DNA of 64,000 nucleotides, taken from Solenopsis invicta (taxonomy: Eukaryota; Arthropoda; Insecta; Hymenoptera; Formicidae). Both the position numbers and the translations under genes were made by a program. Location: contig NC_052679.1 in NCBI RefSeq assembly GCF_016802725.1, positions 24,361,561 through 24,425,560 of the forward strand, written 5' to 3'. Shown here one piece after another: positions 27,068-39,180 of this stretch. The stretch's first letter is position 1, and each line of letters starts with the position of its first letter. The notes under the pieces are model-generated. The model made no database searches and was not told the DNA's origin. It was given only the letters and a program-made list of their open reading frames with translations.

Positions 27068-29567
27068 ATGTCGGTCAAGATTCCGAGACTTCTTTGCTTT
27101 CTCAGTGCCGTCACGATATTCGTTCCGCTGCAGTCCAGTGGACAACCGCGAACGAAACAATACAACAATATTTACGGCAATAATGTAAGCGGACGCGAGT
27201 TAACAAATATACTTGAAATAGGTATTGGAGCCTTGAACTTCCTGATGCAAGGTCAACGTTATATGAATGAGGAAGTGCCTGACATGATTCCGCAATTCGG
27301 AGCAGTGTACGATTTCATAGTAATTGGCGCCGGTACGGCTGGCGCTACAATAGCTACAAGATTAAGTGAGATTCGTCAGGTTAAGGTGTTGTTGATCGAA
27401 GCTGGATCTAACGAAAATTTGTTGATGGACATCCCGCTTCTCGTTCATATGCTGCAGCTAAGCAATGATATTAATTGGAAATACCAAACAAAAACATCCA
27501 ACAAATACTGTCTTGGTATGAGTAACAATAAGTGTAATTGGCCTAGAGGAAAAGTGATGGGAGGTAGCAGCGTGCTAAACTACATGATCGCAACCAGAGG
27601 CTGCGCCGAAGATTACAATCGATGGGCTGAAATGGGGAATGTAGGCTGGGCTTACAAGGATGTCCTCGAATACTTTAAAAAGCTGGAAACCATAGATATC
27701 CCAGAACTGCGATCGGACACTGCTTACCACGGAACTCAGGGACCGTTGCATATTTCTTACCCGAAATTCCATACGCTACTGGCAGACGCCTTCCTAAAAG
27801 CCGGTAAAGAGCTGGGATATCCGGTGTTGGACTATAATGGAGAAAATATGATAGGATTCTCGTATTTGCAGACCACGACTGTAAATGGCACTCGTATGAG
27901 CAGCAACAGAGCTTATTTACATCCTGCAAGAAATCGTCCCAATCTTCATGTGACACGCGAAAGCATGGTGAGAAAAATCCTGATCGATCAACGTACGAAT
28001 CGGGCGATTGGTGTAGAGTTTATCAAAAATCGTCAAATTATCCAAGTGTTTGCAAGCAAAGAGGTAATTTTGAGCGCGGGTGCCATCGGATCACCACAAT
28101 TATTGATGATATCTGGCATTGGACCGGCAAAACACCTTAGCGAGCTTGGAATAAAAACTGTTCAGGACTTGCCGGTGGGTGAAAATTTGATGGATCACGT
28201 AGCATTTGGCGGGCTAACATGGACAGTGAATGAACCGATAAGTATCCGACTGTTCGACATGATAAACCCCACTCTTCCGTATATAGGAGACTTTCTGATG
28301 GAGCGCAGAGGACCACTTACAATCCCGGGTGCGTGTGAGGCTGCCGCTTTTATCGACACCAAAAATCCAAAAAAACGTGACAGTATGCCGGACATAGAAC
28401 AGCTATTTATCGGTGGTGGATTTAAAGGAGATGTTATTCTTCCAACTGTAATGGGTTTCAATGATCGAATGCGTGATATATGGCAGAAATATAGCAACAA
28501 TTACGGTTGGAGCATACTACCGATGTTGTTGAAACCAAAAAGTCGTGGACGAATAAGACTACTAGCCAATGATATTAATGTTAAACCCGAGATTGTTCCG
28601 AATTACTTTGATGATCCAGAAGATGTTGAAACGATGATTGCTGGCATTAGAAATGCAATAACCGTTGGTCAGACGGAAACAATGCAGATGTTTGGTTCAC
28701 AATTATCGAACGATACTTTTCCCGGATGCGAAAACTATCAATATGACTCTGATGGTTATTGGGAGTGCGCGATAAGAACAGCATCAATCACTATCTATCA
28801 CTATAGTGGTACTTGCAAGATGGGACCGAGAGAAGATCCAACTGCTGTTGTCGATCCTAGGTTAAAGGTATACGTTGGGCACACTTTAAAGTACTTATTC
28901 TCAAAGAGTGATGCCAAATTTCTATAGGCAGTTAGCCCCCTTTTTTAGCCTCGAAAATGAACTCGGTGTTTGAAAGTGTTGATAGAGTTTTTCACTTTGA
29001 TAACGAATATGTAGGTCTCTAGTTGATGCCCTTCACCATTCCAGAAAAAATAGGCCCCAAAATGTTTCAATTCCGTGAGAACTATAACTTTTAATCTTCA
29101 TAATTCAAAAAATACTTAAAGAAAAATAATCTTTTTATAATGTTTTGAAAAATTCTCCAGATCCACTACAAAAAAATGCAATAAAAAATATAGGATGTTA
29201 AAAAGTATCAATACCTTTTAATATTTCAGAAATTATTAAAATCATTTTCAAGTAAAAACTGATATTTTTTTAATTGCATTTTTTTATAGTCGATCTCAAG
29301 AATTTTACAAAATACTATAAAAAAGCTATTTTTCCTTAAATACTTTTTGAATTATAAGAATTGAAATATACAGTTCTTACAGAATTGAAACAGTTTTGAG
29401 CTCATTTTGTCTGAAACGGTGCATGGCATCAACTAGAGACCTACATATTCGAAATCAGCATGAAAAACTCTATCAATCCCTCAAAATACCGAGTTTACTT
29501 TTGAAGGCTAAAAAAAGAAGCTAAACTTGACCTCACCCTTTGCAACAAATATTTTAATAATCTAAAC

Positions 29568-29644
<77 letters not shown>

Positions 29645-29873
29645 AACACAAACACACACACACACACACATACACACACACATTTTGATTTATAATTTAT
29701 ACATTTGTATACGTATATAGGTGATTGGTGTTGAAGGACTGCGAGTAGCAGACGCTTCTATCATGCCCGAGATTATATCGGCGCACACAAACGTGCCTAC
29801 CTATATGATTGGCGAAAAGCTGGCAGACATGGTCAAAGAAGATTGGGGATACTTGAATAAGTCACGAACGTAA
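27068..29873 (+). CDS. GMC oxidoreductase (glucose dehydrogenase [FAD, quinone]-like), copy 2
   Basis: Secreted FAD enzyme of the glucose-methanol-choline family, which oxidises an alcohol group of a substrate that cannot be named here. Join 27068-28867 and 29721-29873 gives 650 aa. The open frame begins with TTG at 27062; the first ATG is 27068. Residues 1 to about 25 form a signal peptide. The FAD-binding core YDFIVIGAGTAGAT has GxGxxG at 87-92. GMC signature 1 is GKVMGGSSVLN (161-171) and signature 2 is GAIGSPQLLMISGIG (338-352). The catalytic His is H578 in YHYSGTCKMG. The terminal exon adds VIGVEGLRVADASIMPEI and the second active-site region AHTNVP (H622, N624). The donor is AAG|GTATAC and the acceptor ATATAG|GTGATT, phase 0, restoring the family's DPRLK-V-x-G-x-x-GLRV run. 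Intron 853 bp. AATAAA lies 17 nt after the stop. Nearest relatives in the window are copies 1 and 3. Confidence 0.93.
28902..29542. repeat. Foldback element in the intron of GMC copy 2
   Basis: The two halves are inverted copies over about 280 bp each. The left end CAAAGAGTGATGCCAAATTT pairs with the right end near TCACCCTTTG, and the inner arms share AACTCGGTGTTTGAAAGTGT and GGTCTCTAGTTGATGCC with their complements near 29430-29500. It is absent from the 113-bp intron of copy 1. The in-frame TAG at 28925 lies inside the left end. Confidence 0.85.
29570..29686. repeat. (CA)n microsatellite near the splice acceptor
   Basis: CA repeat with a few interruptions, ending about 35 bp before the terminal exon of copy 2. 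Confidence 0.95.
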
Positions 29874-30414
29874 TTTATTATACCGTATTAAATAAAAAGT
29901 TCTTAATTGATATAAACTTCATTACAAATTAACAATTCTCTCCATTGAGATTAATATAAACTAAAGCACACCTTTTCTATATTATAACAAAATATAGAAA
30001 ATTGGGGATCAAAAAAAAAGTAAGTTGAAGATAAGCGGAAAATAACAAGAAGTTCAACATACTAACAGCATCAGCAAATTCCAAGTACGATATTTATGAT
30101 ATGTTTTATTACTTTAAGAGTGTAAATTAATTTATTTATCAATATTGCCTGTAAATTTATTTACAAATCTATTTATTAACACGGCCTGAAAAGTTTGAAA
30201 ATCCAATTAATTACTATTATTTAAAAAAAAAAACATATACCGAAATGCAGCATTTGTGGTAAAATGTCTTTTATACGTTGTGCATGGTGCAAAAATTACT
30301 TCTGTTTTGAACACTTCTGTGATCAATATTATTATTGTAACAATTATATAGAATAAATAATTTCTTATTTTCGTAAAAATAAAATATTAAAAAAAAAAAT
30401 TTAATAAATTATAT
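29874..30414. other. 3' flank of GMC copy 2
   Basis: The first 130 bp match the 3' flanks of copies 3-6, including AATAAA at 29891. The homology then breaks off, near 30010-30060, and an unrelated stretch with a transposase-like fragment follows. Confidence 0.6.
30246..30356 (+). pseudogene. Cys-rich C-terminal fragment of a transposase-like protein
   Basis: A 36-codon open stretch to a TAA begins CSICGKM and continues RCAWCKNYFCFEHF with further Cys and Tyr. The spacing of CxxC pairs and the CFxHF-type ending resemble the zinc-binding C-terminal tails of some insect transposases (piggyBac-like among others). It is preceded by a poly-A-rich tract and no other domain. It is a fragment; the family assignment is tentative. 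Confidence 0.35.
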
Positions 30415-31691
30415 ACATATGAATCAAATGCAGAAGCGGATAGCTTTTATACTAATTGTATAAAAAGAAACAAACATGGCTTTCTAATAACCTTCCCTTT
30501 TATTGCATTACATCAATCTCGATAATCTTCCAACCTTTCAATTATTCAAAGCATATTTATCGTTCTGCAATAACACGTGTTCACAGTTTCAAGTAAGAGT
30601 GTATACTGATTAGAAAAAAAGAGGGTAATATTGCACCCATTTTTACTTTATTGAATAACTTTGTTTATAATTAATATTTTTGCTTTAAACTCGAACAATT
30701 ACATTCGTCAGAGTGTTGTTTAACAAATTTAGACTCTAAACTTAAAGTAATAAAATATTTATTATTTAGGACGTAATTTATAAGAATCTAATGCTACTAC
30801 ATAATCGATGAAAGAAAACAAGTGGTTGCAATATGGCTATCCATAAAAATAATTTTAAAAAATTAGTTTAGTTTAAAAGAAAGAAATAGTACCTTGTTAC
30901 ACAATTATATATTTCTAATTTTCCATTGTTTACAATTTTTCTGATTTAGAATTTTCTTGTGTTCAGAAGCTTTAGAAATATCATTAGAAATTTTATTAAA
31001 AATAATTTATCCCTGTTTAACATTAAACAACAAGCATAAAATGATATCTCAAATATTTCTAAACACTGCTCTTTAGAATGACAATCTATTCACAACAATT
31101 TATCGAAGAAACATTTCGATATAAAAGTTGTGCTTAAAAAACTATATTAACAAAAGTCCATGTTATTGCTTTAACTTTGTATAACTTAAAATGTATATGG
31201 CCGCATAAAAAGTTAAATAACAAAGAAGCACTCGAGTGTATGTACCTTCGCGTGATAATAGACTCAAGCTTAAGAATAATGAGAGAAAGTGTATGTAATT
31301 AAAGTTAAAAGTGTACATTGAAAAAGTTTAGAAGTGCTCAAAAGTAAAAATGCCGGTAATTGTGCAGTATAGGGGACCAACTCCAATCATGTTGACATTG
31401 ACATATGTTATGGCGACAAGGATACTAAATAACTTTTCCTTATAAATTAATTGACGTTTTCGTATAGTTTTCGAGATATGTTTAGAGAAAAAAAAACAGT
31501 TTTTTTTAATTACTTCAGAAAATATTCATTTTACAAAAGAAGACGCATACAAAAAATAGAGCTTGTGATAAGTTCAACAAAAAAAGTCATATACATATTT
31601 TACATAACTTCACCATTTTAGTCGTTATAATAAAAAAATTGTTTGGGAATAAGTTTTTTTTTATTTTTATTAATAATTCATTTTCAGTAAT

Positions 31692-31739
<48 letters not shown>
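31692..31739. repeat. (CA)n microsatellite
   Basis: A CA run of about 46 bp. The homologous runs at 41230 and 58858 are shorter. Confidence 0.95.
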
Positions 31740-31741
<2 letters not shown>

Positions 31742-32744
31742 GAATGCAAGGAAGTGGTCCGTAGGCTTAAACGTTACGTAAATGTTTTTCTCGATGTGCG
31801 CGATTTTATAACATTTATATAAACACTCTTTAAAATATTTTTGTCATCTCCTATTACATTACATCTCCTATTAAAAATATTAGAAAAACAGGCTTTGTGA
31901 AGTATCAAGCACATATACGCTTATGGAGTGGTTTCTAATTATTTTCGGAAAATAGAAGTGTCGCGACATAACTTTATCATATATCGTTAAATTTGTAAAA
32001 AAATAAGTTTTATTTTGCTTATAAAAAAGAAGAAAAATTTTGAAAAGTAGGTAAATGATAGAAGAAAGTATTTAAAAAAATTTTTTTAATTCTTTTATCA
32101 CAGTTTATTATCACATTTTTTTTAAAGTACTCTTGGAGCCATTTAACATTTATTTAGAACATTTTTTTGTATCTGTTATACTTTGAACGATATACACTTC
32201 AAAAGAAAACAGATAATTTTCTTCAAAAAAATATTTCACCCCCTAAAACCAAATATCAACCGCTAAAAAAAATTGTTTTGTTCATCCAAATTGATTAGGT
32301 CAATCCACTCTAAACTTATATACAAAGTTTCAGATATTTTTGAATTTTACACTTGCTGAAATTTCCTTCTGAGATGCATTTTAAAATAAATAAATTAAAA
32401 CATAATTATATTGTTTAAATTAATATGTAATTAAGCGCTATCATTCCCGCTCTTTTAGCCTCTGAAACAGATTTCGAATTATTATTCTTTTTATACTGAA
32501 ATTGTACATAATTACTTCCTGCTTAATGTATATTTGATATATAGGTACTTATCTCATTTAATATTTTAATGCCAAAAGATTAATTAAATTAGAAAATAAA
32601 TATGCAAACAAATTTTATCAAGTTCATTTAACTCCAAAATAAATTACCTTAGTAATACTTTCAAATTTTTGCAAAAAAACATACTTTTTTAAGTAAACAT
32701 ATTCTTTTCTTTAAAATATTTTTTGAACTATATAGAACATATTT

Positions 32745-33528
32745 GGTAATTGTGCACTATAAGAGACTCAGCTCTAATCATGTTGACCATGACATATATT
32801 ATAGAGACAAGGATACTGACCCACTTTTCCTTATAAATTAAATGGCACTCTCCTACAGATTTCGAGATATACTTAGAGAAAGAAAAAACAATTTTTCTTA
32901 ATTATTTCAGGAAATATTCATTTACAAAAAAATGTGTTAAACAAAAAATGAAGCTTGTGATAAGCTCTACAAACAAAATTCTATACATATTTTTTACCTA
33001 ACTCCAATACTTTAGGAGTTATAATCAAAAAAGCATTTTGAAAAAACTCTGACAAATTCAAATTTTTACATGTCGTACAGAGGACACGTGGGCGGGAGAG
33101 AGGCTCCGCCCCTCGCCCTGCACTCTTTCATCGTATTTTTTCTAACCTAACCCACCCCGTCAAGTCGATCCACTAATGACGTGGTGGGTGCGGGAAAGGA
33201 TGGGCCATAATTTCAAATCTAATACCGCAACACGGTCAATTAGACATCCTTGGCCAAATTACAACTAAAATAGGATTAGATTAGGTTAGAAAAAATACGG
33301 GGAGGAGGTGCGGGGGAAGAGCGGAACCTTTTCCCCGCCCAAGCATCTACATTTCACGCAAAACTATTCAAAATTAAAAAAAAATTATTTGAAAACAGTC
33401 TTTCTACTATACCAACTACAGTATTGAAGTTAGGTAAAACATGTATATAAACTTTTTTTATAAAACTTATTACAAGCTCTATTTTTTGTTCGATACATTT
33501 TTTTATAAAATAAATATTTACCCGGTAA
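32745..33528. mobile_element. Foldback insertion upstream of GMC copy 3, with GC-rich core
   Basis: Flanked by ACATATTT (32737-32744) and GCATATTT (33529-33536), where copy 2 has a single uninterrupted CATATTT, so this is an insertion with a 7-8 bp duplication. The outer arms are inverted copies around TTACCTAACTCCAATACT and AGTATTGAAGTTAGGTAA. The core (33065-33350) is itself a GC-rich palindrome: GGGCGGGAGAGAGGCTCCGC against its complement near 33330, each with an ATTTTTTCTAACCTAA stretch. Noncoding. Confidence 0.7.
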
Positions 33529-33856
33529 GCATATTTTAGACACTTAAACTTGATTTTTACAGCATAATTTTGGTTGCCTTTGTGAAAACATTAATTATTA
33601 GCAAAAAATATATCTATGACAAATTATGAGAAGCGTTTTAATATACATACATTAACAGAAGATCATGTTAAGAATGGATAAGGAAGTTTAAATATAACAG
33701 TTTTTTTAATTCTTGGAATTAATTATCAATAGAAGATTCCTTTTTTCTCACAAGATTATATCTGCTGCATAATAATTCTTGTGTGATGTTATACGCTGCA
33801 TTGGTGGAATGCTTGCGCAAACAGTGACACCTATAAAACGTGAATCTCAAAGCAGG

Positions 33857-33863
33857 TATATAT
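33857..33863 (+). promoter_or_regulatory. TATA box of GMC copy 3
   Basis: TATATAT, 82 nt before the ATG, in the conserved promoter context. Confidence 0.5.
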
Positions 33864-33938
33864 GCCAGGCATTAGATCCAGATTCTGCATTATCGCGCCC
33901 AACTCGAAACACGTTCAATAGCCAATTCTCACTTGGAT

Positions 33939-36444
33939 ATGTCGGTCAAGATTCCGAGATTCATTTGCTTTCTCAGTGTTACTATATTCGTTACTATATT
34001 TGTTCCGTTGCAGTCAAGCGGACAACCACGAACAAAACGATACGACAGTATTTACGGCAATAATATCAGCGGACACGAATTAACAAATATACTTGAAACA
34101 GGTACCGGAGTCTTAAACTTATTAATAGAACACCAACGTTATATGAATGAGCAGCTGCCGGACATAGTTCCGCAATTTGGAGCAGTGTACGATTTCATAG
34201 TAATTGGCGCCGGTACGGCTGGCGCTACGATAGCTGCAAGATTAAGTGAGATTCGCAAGATTAAAGTGTTGTTGATCGAAGCTGGATCTAACGAAAATTT
34301 GATGATGGACATCCCGCTTGCCGTTTATATGCTGCAGCTAAGCAATGATATTAATTGGAAGGACCAAACAAAATCATCCAACAAATACTGTCTCGGTATG
34401 AGTAAGAATAGGTGCAATTGGCCTAGAGGAAAAGTGATGGGAGGCAGCAGCGTCCTAAACTACATGATCGCAACCAGAGGCTGCGCCGAAGATTATAATC
34501 GATGGGCCAAAATGGGGAATGTAGGCTGGGCTTACAAGGATGTCCTCGAATACTTTAAAAAGATGGAAACCATAAATATCCCAGAACTGCAATCGGATAC
34601 TACTTATCATGGAACTCAAGGACCGTTGCATATTTCTTACCCAAAATTCCATACGCTACTAGCAGACGCCTTCCTAAAAGCCGGCAAAGAGCTGGGATAT
34701 CCGGTGTTGGACTATAACGGAGAAAATATGATAGGATTTTCGTATTTGCAGACCACGACTGTAAATGGCACTCGTATGAGCAGCAACAGAGCTTATTTAC
34801 ATCCTGCAAGAAATCGTCCCAATCTTCATGTGACACGCGAAAGCATGGTGAGAAAAATCCTGATCGATCAACGTACGAATCGGGTGATCGGCGTAGAGTT
34901 TATCAAAAATCGTCAAATTATCCAAGTGTTTGCAAACAAAGAGGTAATTTTGAGCGCGGGTGCCATTGGGTCACCACAATTATTGATGATGTCTGGCATT
35001 GGACCGGCAAAACACCTTAGAGAGCTTGGAATTAAAACTGTTCAGGACTTGCCGGTGGGTGAAAATTTGATGGATCACGTAGCATTTAGCGGGCTAACAT
35101 GGACAGTGAATGAACCGATAAGTATCCGACTGTTCGACATGATAAACCCCACTCTTCCGTATATAGGAGACTTTGTGAAGGGGCGCAGAGGACCGTTTAC
35201 AATCCCGGGTGCGTGTGAGGCTGCCGCTTTTATCGACACCAAAAATCCAAAAAAACGTGACAGTATGCCGGACATAGAACTGATATTTATTGGTAGTGCA
35301 TTTAAAGGAGATGTTATTTTTCCAATTATAATGGGTTTCAACGATCGAATGCGTGAGATATGGCAGAAATATAGTAACAATTACGGTTGGAGCATACTAC
35401 CGATGTTGTTGAAACCAAAGAGTCGTGGACGAATAAGACTATTAGCCAATGATATTAATGTTAAACCCGAGATTGTTCCGAATTATTTTGATGATCCAGA
35501 AGATGTTAAAACTATGATTGCTGGCATTAGAAATGCAATAACCGTCGGTCAGACGAAAACAATGCAGATGTTTGGTTCACACTTGTCAAACGATACTTTT
35601 CCCGGATGCGAAAACTATCAATATGACTCTGATGATTATTGGGAGTGCGCTATAAGAACAGCGACCATGACTATCTATCACTATAGTGGCACTTGCAAGA
35701 TGGGACCGAGAGGGGATTCAACTGCTGTTGTCGATCCTAGGTTAAAGGTATTCGTTGGGCACACTTTAAAGTACTTATTCTCAAAGAGTGATGCCAAATT
35801 TCTATAGGCAGTTAGCCCCTTTTTTTAGCTCTCAAAAGTAAACTCGTTGTTTGAAAGTGTTGATAAATTTTTTGACGCTGATTCGGAATATGTAAGTCTC
35901 TAGTTGATGCTCTGCACCGTTCCAGAGAAAATAGGCCCCAAAAAGTTTCAATTCCATGAGAACTGTAACTTTCAATCCTCATAATTTGAAATGTACTTAA
36001 GGAAAAATAATCTTTTTATAGTGTTTCAAAATGTTTTGCAAATCAACTACAAAAAAATGCAATAAAAAAATATAGGATGTTGAGAATTATCGATAACGTT
36101 TAATATTTCAGAAATTATTAAAATCATTTTCAAGTAAAAACTTCTATTATTTTTATTGCATTTTCTTATAGTCAATCTCGAGAACTTTACAAAACACTAT
36201 AAAAAAGCTATTTTTTTAAAGTACTTTTTGAATTATGAAAATTAAAAATTACATTTTTTATGGAATTGAAACTTTTTAAAACTCATTTTCTCTAGAACGG
36301 CGCATGACATCAACTACAGACCTATATATTCGGAATCAGCGTGAAAAACACTATCAATTTCTCAAAACACCGAGTTAACTTTTAAAAGCTAAAAAAAGGG
36401 ACTAAACTTGACTGTTTGCAACAAATATTTATAATCTAAGCAGG

Positions 36445-36476
<32 letters not shown>

Positions 36477-36677
36477 CACACACACGTTTTGATTTATAAT
36501 TTATACATTTGTATACGTATATAGGTGATTGGTGTTGAAGGACTGCGAGTAGCAGACGCTTCTATCATGCCCGAGATTATATCGGCGCACACAAACGTGC
36601 CTACCTATATGATTGGCGAAAAGCTGGCAGACATGGTCAAAGAAGATTGGGGATACTTGAATAAGTCACGAACGTAA
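33939..36677 (+). CDS. GMC oxidoreductase (glucose dehydrogenase-like), copy 3
   Basis: Join 33939-35747 and 36525-36677 gives 653 aa; the intron is 777 bp. The start is ATG at 33939, with TTG-GAT in frame before it. The three residues more than copy 2 come from a TIF-V repeat in the signal peptide (SVTIFVTIFVPLQ), a change shared by copies 4-6. GxGxxG is at 90-95, signature 1 at 164-174, signature 2 at 341-355 (GAIGSPQLLMMSGIG), catalytic H581 in IYHYSGTCKMG, and H625 with N627 in the terminal exon. All family residues I can check are present and the frame is fully open, so a secreted active FAD oxidoreductase is expected. The terminal exon is identical in nucleotides to those of copies 2 and 4. 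AATAAA at 36694. Substrate unknown. Confidence 0.93.
35782..36418. repeat. Foldback element in the intron of GMC copy 3
   Basis: Same element and same position as at 28902 in copy 2. Inverted halves share TTGAAAGTGTTGATA and AGTCTCTAGTTGATGC with their complements near 36300-36370. A short (CA)n follows at 36446-36485. Confidence 0.85.
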
Positions 36678-38142
36678 TTTATTATATCGCATTAATAAAA
36701 AGTTCTTAATTGATATAAACTTCACTACAAATTAACAATTCTCTCTATTGAGATCAATATAAACTAGAGCACACCTTCTCTATATTATAATAAAATATAG
36801 AAAACTGAGGATCAAAAGAAAAAGGTAAATGATGGAGATTCACATACTGATATCGTTATCTTTTTTATACAAGACTATTCTATGTTCAAATTGATTCACA
36901 TAATCAGTGAAATATCAACAAATTCCTGAAGAAAACGGTGTAATACTAGTTCTGTGTGACTGTCCTCCGTTTGAAAATTGAAATAGTCCCATTTCTTGAA
37001 GACGCCGTCCAGATATGTGAGCTCAATAATCTGCAATGTACAAAAGTAGAAATTTAAATTAGTTTTTGGAATATGGACATTACTGAAATACTTCTACAAA
37101 AAATACTAAAACGATTATACTATCTCATATCTATTCATGTTATAAAACTATTCATCATTCTAGCGAAAAATCATAACAAATCTTTACAACAAAAATATCA
37201 TGTTTTTAACAGGCTGCAATAAACATGTGTTTTTAAAATTATAATTTCTCCTAAATCCAGCAAATATTCTGATCCGCAAATACGGACATAAGCTGAAAAC
37301 ATATCCACGAATAGCAACATCTTTACAAAATATATTTGTATATTTGCAGATCTGAATGTTCGCTGAAATTACGAAAAATTATAATTTCAAAAGCTCATAT
37401 TCAACCAATTAATTTTTAATACATATTTATTAGGAATTTCCGGGATTAATAATAAATTACTACACGGCATATTTTTTATTTACCAGGAAAACCGCAATTT
37501 CTTGTAAAACCTAATTAACGTACTACGCAAGAATTTTTTGTAATAGAACGTAGAAACTTTAGCCTTCCAATCAACATATTATAGAATTCCGACTACTTCA
37601 TAAAAAATCTTTACAAGTTGGTAAAAAACGAAAAAAAAACAGATTTTTGAGAAAACCGAGTTAGAGTTATTATATTGAGAAGTTTACACAATTGAATGCA
37701 ATTACTTAAACAGAAAATGTTTGTTAAATGTAGTAAATTGTTTAACAAATTCCAAATAAAACCCAATAGGATGATTAACGTGGAATTTTGAATAGAAGCT
37801 CAATAGATGATCAACGTGGAATTCCGAGTTTGAAATCTTACGGAAATGCTCGTAAAATCAAATAGAAGTTGTTCGCAGTTTTCTGGAAAACTACGTTAAA
37901 CCACATCGGACACGTTTTTCTTATAAGAATAATGCGGTTTTGAATCAGGAAATTTTCGTTAAATCTAACAAATTGCACAAGAAATTTATAATTCAAATTA
38001 AAATCTAATTAGACTGTTGACGTAGAATTCCGAGTAGAAACACGTTTACAATCTTGGTTGATATAAAACCGCATAGAATTTATCTTTTTTGTTGTTTTTT
38101 GACAACTACGTTAAACCACATATTGATACATTTTCTATGAGA
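36678..38142. repeat. 3' flank unit of GMC copy 3
   Basis: Noncoding. Homologous over its length to the 3' flanks of copies 4 (46231-47713), 5 (54299-55751) and 6 (63035 to the window end), and partly to that of copy 1. Duplicated as part of the gene unit. Confidence 0.8.
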
Positions 38143-38307
38143 CCCAGGAAAACATTTTTTTATCTTTAATTATATATGTATGCCTGTATACATATAATTA
38201 CATATACTTATATATAATTATACATATTTTAATATATATGAACATATTTGGTAATAATAATTATGTATAATTATTTATAATTATATATAAAAAATTTTTT
38301 TCTGCGG
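38143..38307. repeat. AT-rich MITE-like element, unit of copy 3
   Basis: The CCCAGGAAAACATTTTTT left end pairs with the complement of AAAAATTTTTTTCTGCGG at the right. The core is TATAATTATATA words. Also at 47714-47876 and 55752-55916 in the same relative place. Confidence 0.55.
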
Positions 38308-38627
38308 AGTAAATGCGGTTTGAGAAAATTCTAACAAGAAAACACATGGATGTGTCCGCCTCAGTTTTAAACGAGTTTTTAATATGTTGTAGTACACACA
38401 AAAATAAGAGACACGTACTTTTTCATACGTACACTTTTAGGGGACAAAACACCTCTTTGAAGAAAATCGGTTTTTTTCCTTTGAAGCGTATATCGTCAAA
38501 ACTATAAGAGATAGTGAAAAATGTTCTAAATGAAAATTAAATGGCTCGAAGAGTACGTTATAACAGCAAAAAAATGTTTTCTTTAATTTTTATTATACTT
38601 TTTCTCACTACATAAAATTATTTTATT

Positions 38628-39180
38628 TTATAAGCAAAATAAGTGTGTGTGAAGCTGGCATATCATTTGGTGAAAAATTACTAAACATTGACAGTTTATT
38701 TTTAATAGTTCTACAGTTTCTGATAGATAAAACAAATAGTTCTGGCCTTTAGAGCGAAACAAACGCATAGTACAAAATGAGATACCAGGTTCACGCAGCA
38801 TCTCAGTTTGTCCTAAGTAATTTTCCAGACCCAATTCTTGTTGAATTTTAAAAAATCTATAGTTCTAGATGAGTTTTAAAAAGAGTTCTAGCGTTTAACA
38901 TAGTTTATTTAATTTAAAGAAATTATTATAAAATATATATTTTATAATATTACATAAATAGAGTTCCGTGAACAAAAAAATATTTGGACAACTGAGATGC
39001 TGCATGAACCTGGCATCTCACTTTGTACTGTGCGTTTTTTTCACTTTAAAGGCCAGAACTATTTGTTTTATCTATCAGGAACTGTAGAACTATTGAAAAT
39101 AAACCCAGAACTGTCAACGTTTAGTGATTTTCCAAATGATATGCCAGCTTCACACACACGCAAAAAACTTATTTTATTAC
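38628..39180. repeat. Long hairpin repeat downstream of GMC copy 3
   Basis: The left arm (about 38633-38815) and right arm (about 38990-39175) are inverted. TGTGTGAAGCTGGCATATCA, ACAGTTCTGGCCTTTA-like and GCAGCATCTCAG stretches match the complements of GCCAGCTTCACACA, TAAAGGCCAGAACT and CTGAGATGCTGC. The loop is about 170 bp. The left arm also appears at 48200-48310, where it runs into a longer coding-like sequence, so the arms probably derive from a transposon ORF. Confidence 0.75.

Larger units (their letters stand above)
30415..33856. repeat. GMC intergenic repeat unit, version upstream of copy 3
   Basis: Noncoding and homologous to 39460-43348 (upstream of copy 4) and 57075-60124 (upstream of copy 6). 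It lacks the hAT-like MITE of the other two; the empty site is GTATAGGG at 31367-31374. It carries its own diverged internal repeats: 31355-31640 is a direct relative of 32745-33030. Confidence 0.8.

Noticed and set aside
28195..28500. 101-aa minus-strand frame recurring inside every GMC copy
   Set aside because: It is antisense to exon 1 and recurs only because the sense gene is duplicated.
33065..33350. GC-rich block as a CpG-island promoter or telomere remnant
   Set aside because: It is the palindromic core of an inserted foldback element. Only two or three TTAGG-like words occur, not a tandem array.
38313..38507. 64-aa and 68-aa frames repeated at 55922 and 56612
   Set aside because: They lie in a duplicated noncoding segment and a hairpin repeat. 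The related sequence at 15655 does not keep the frame.
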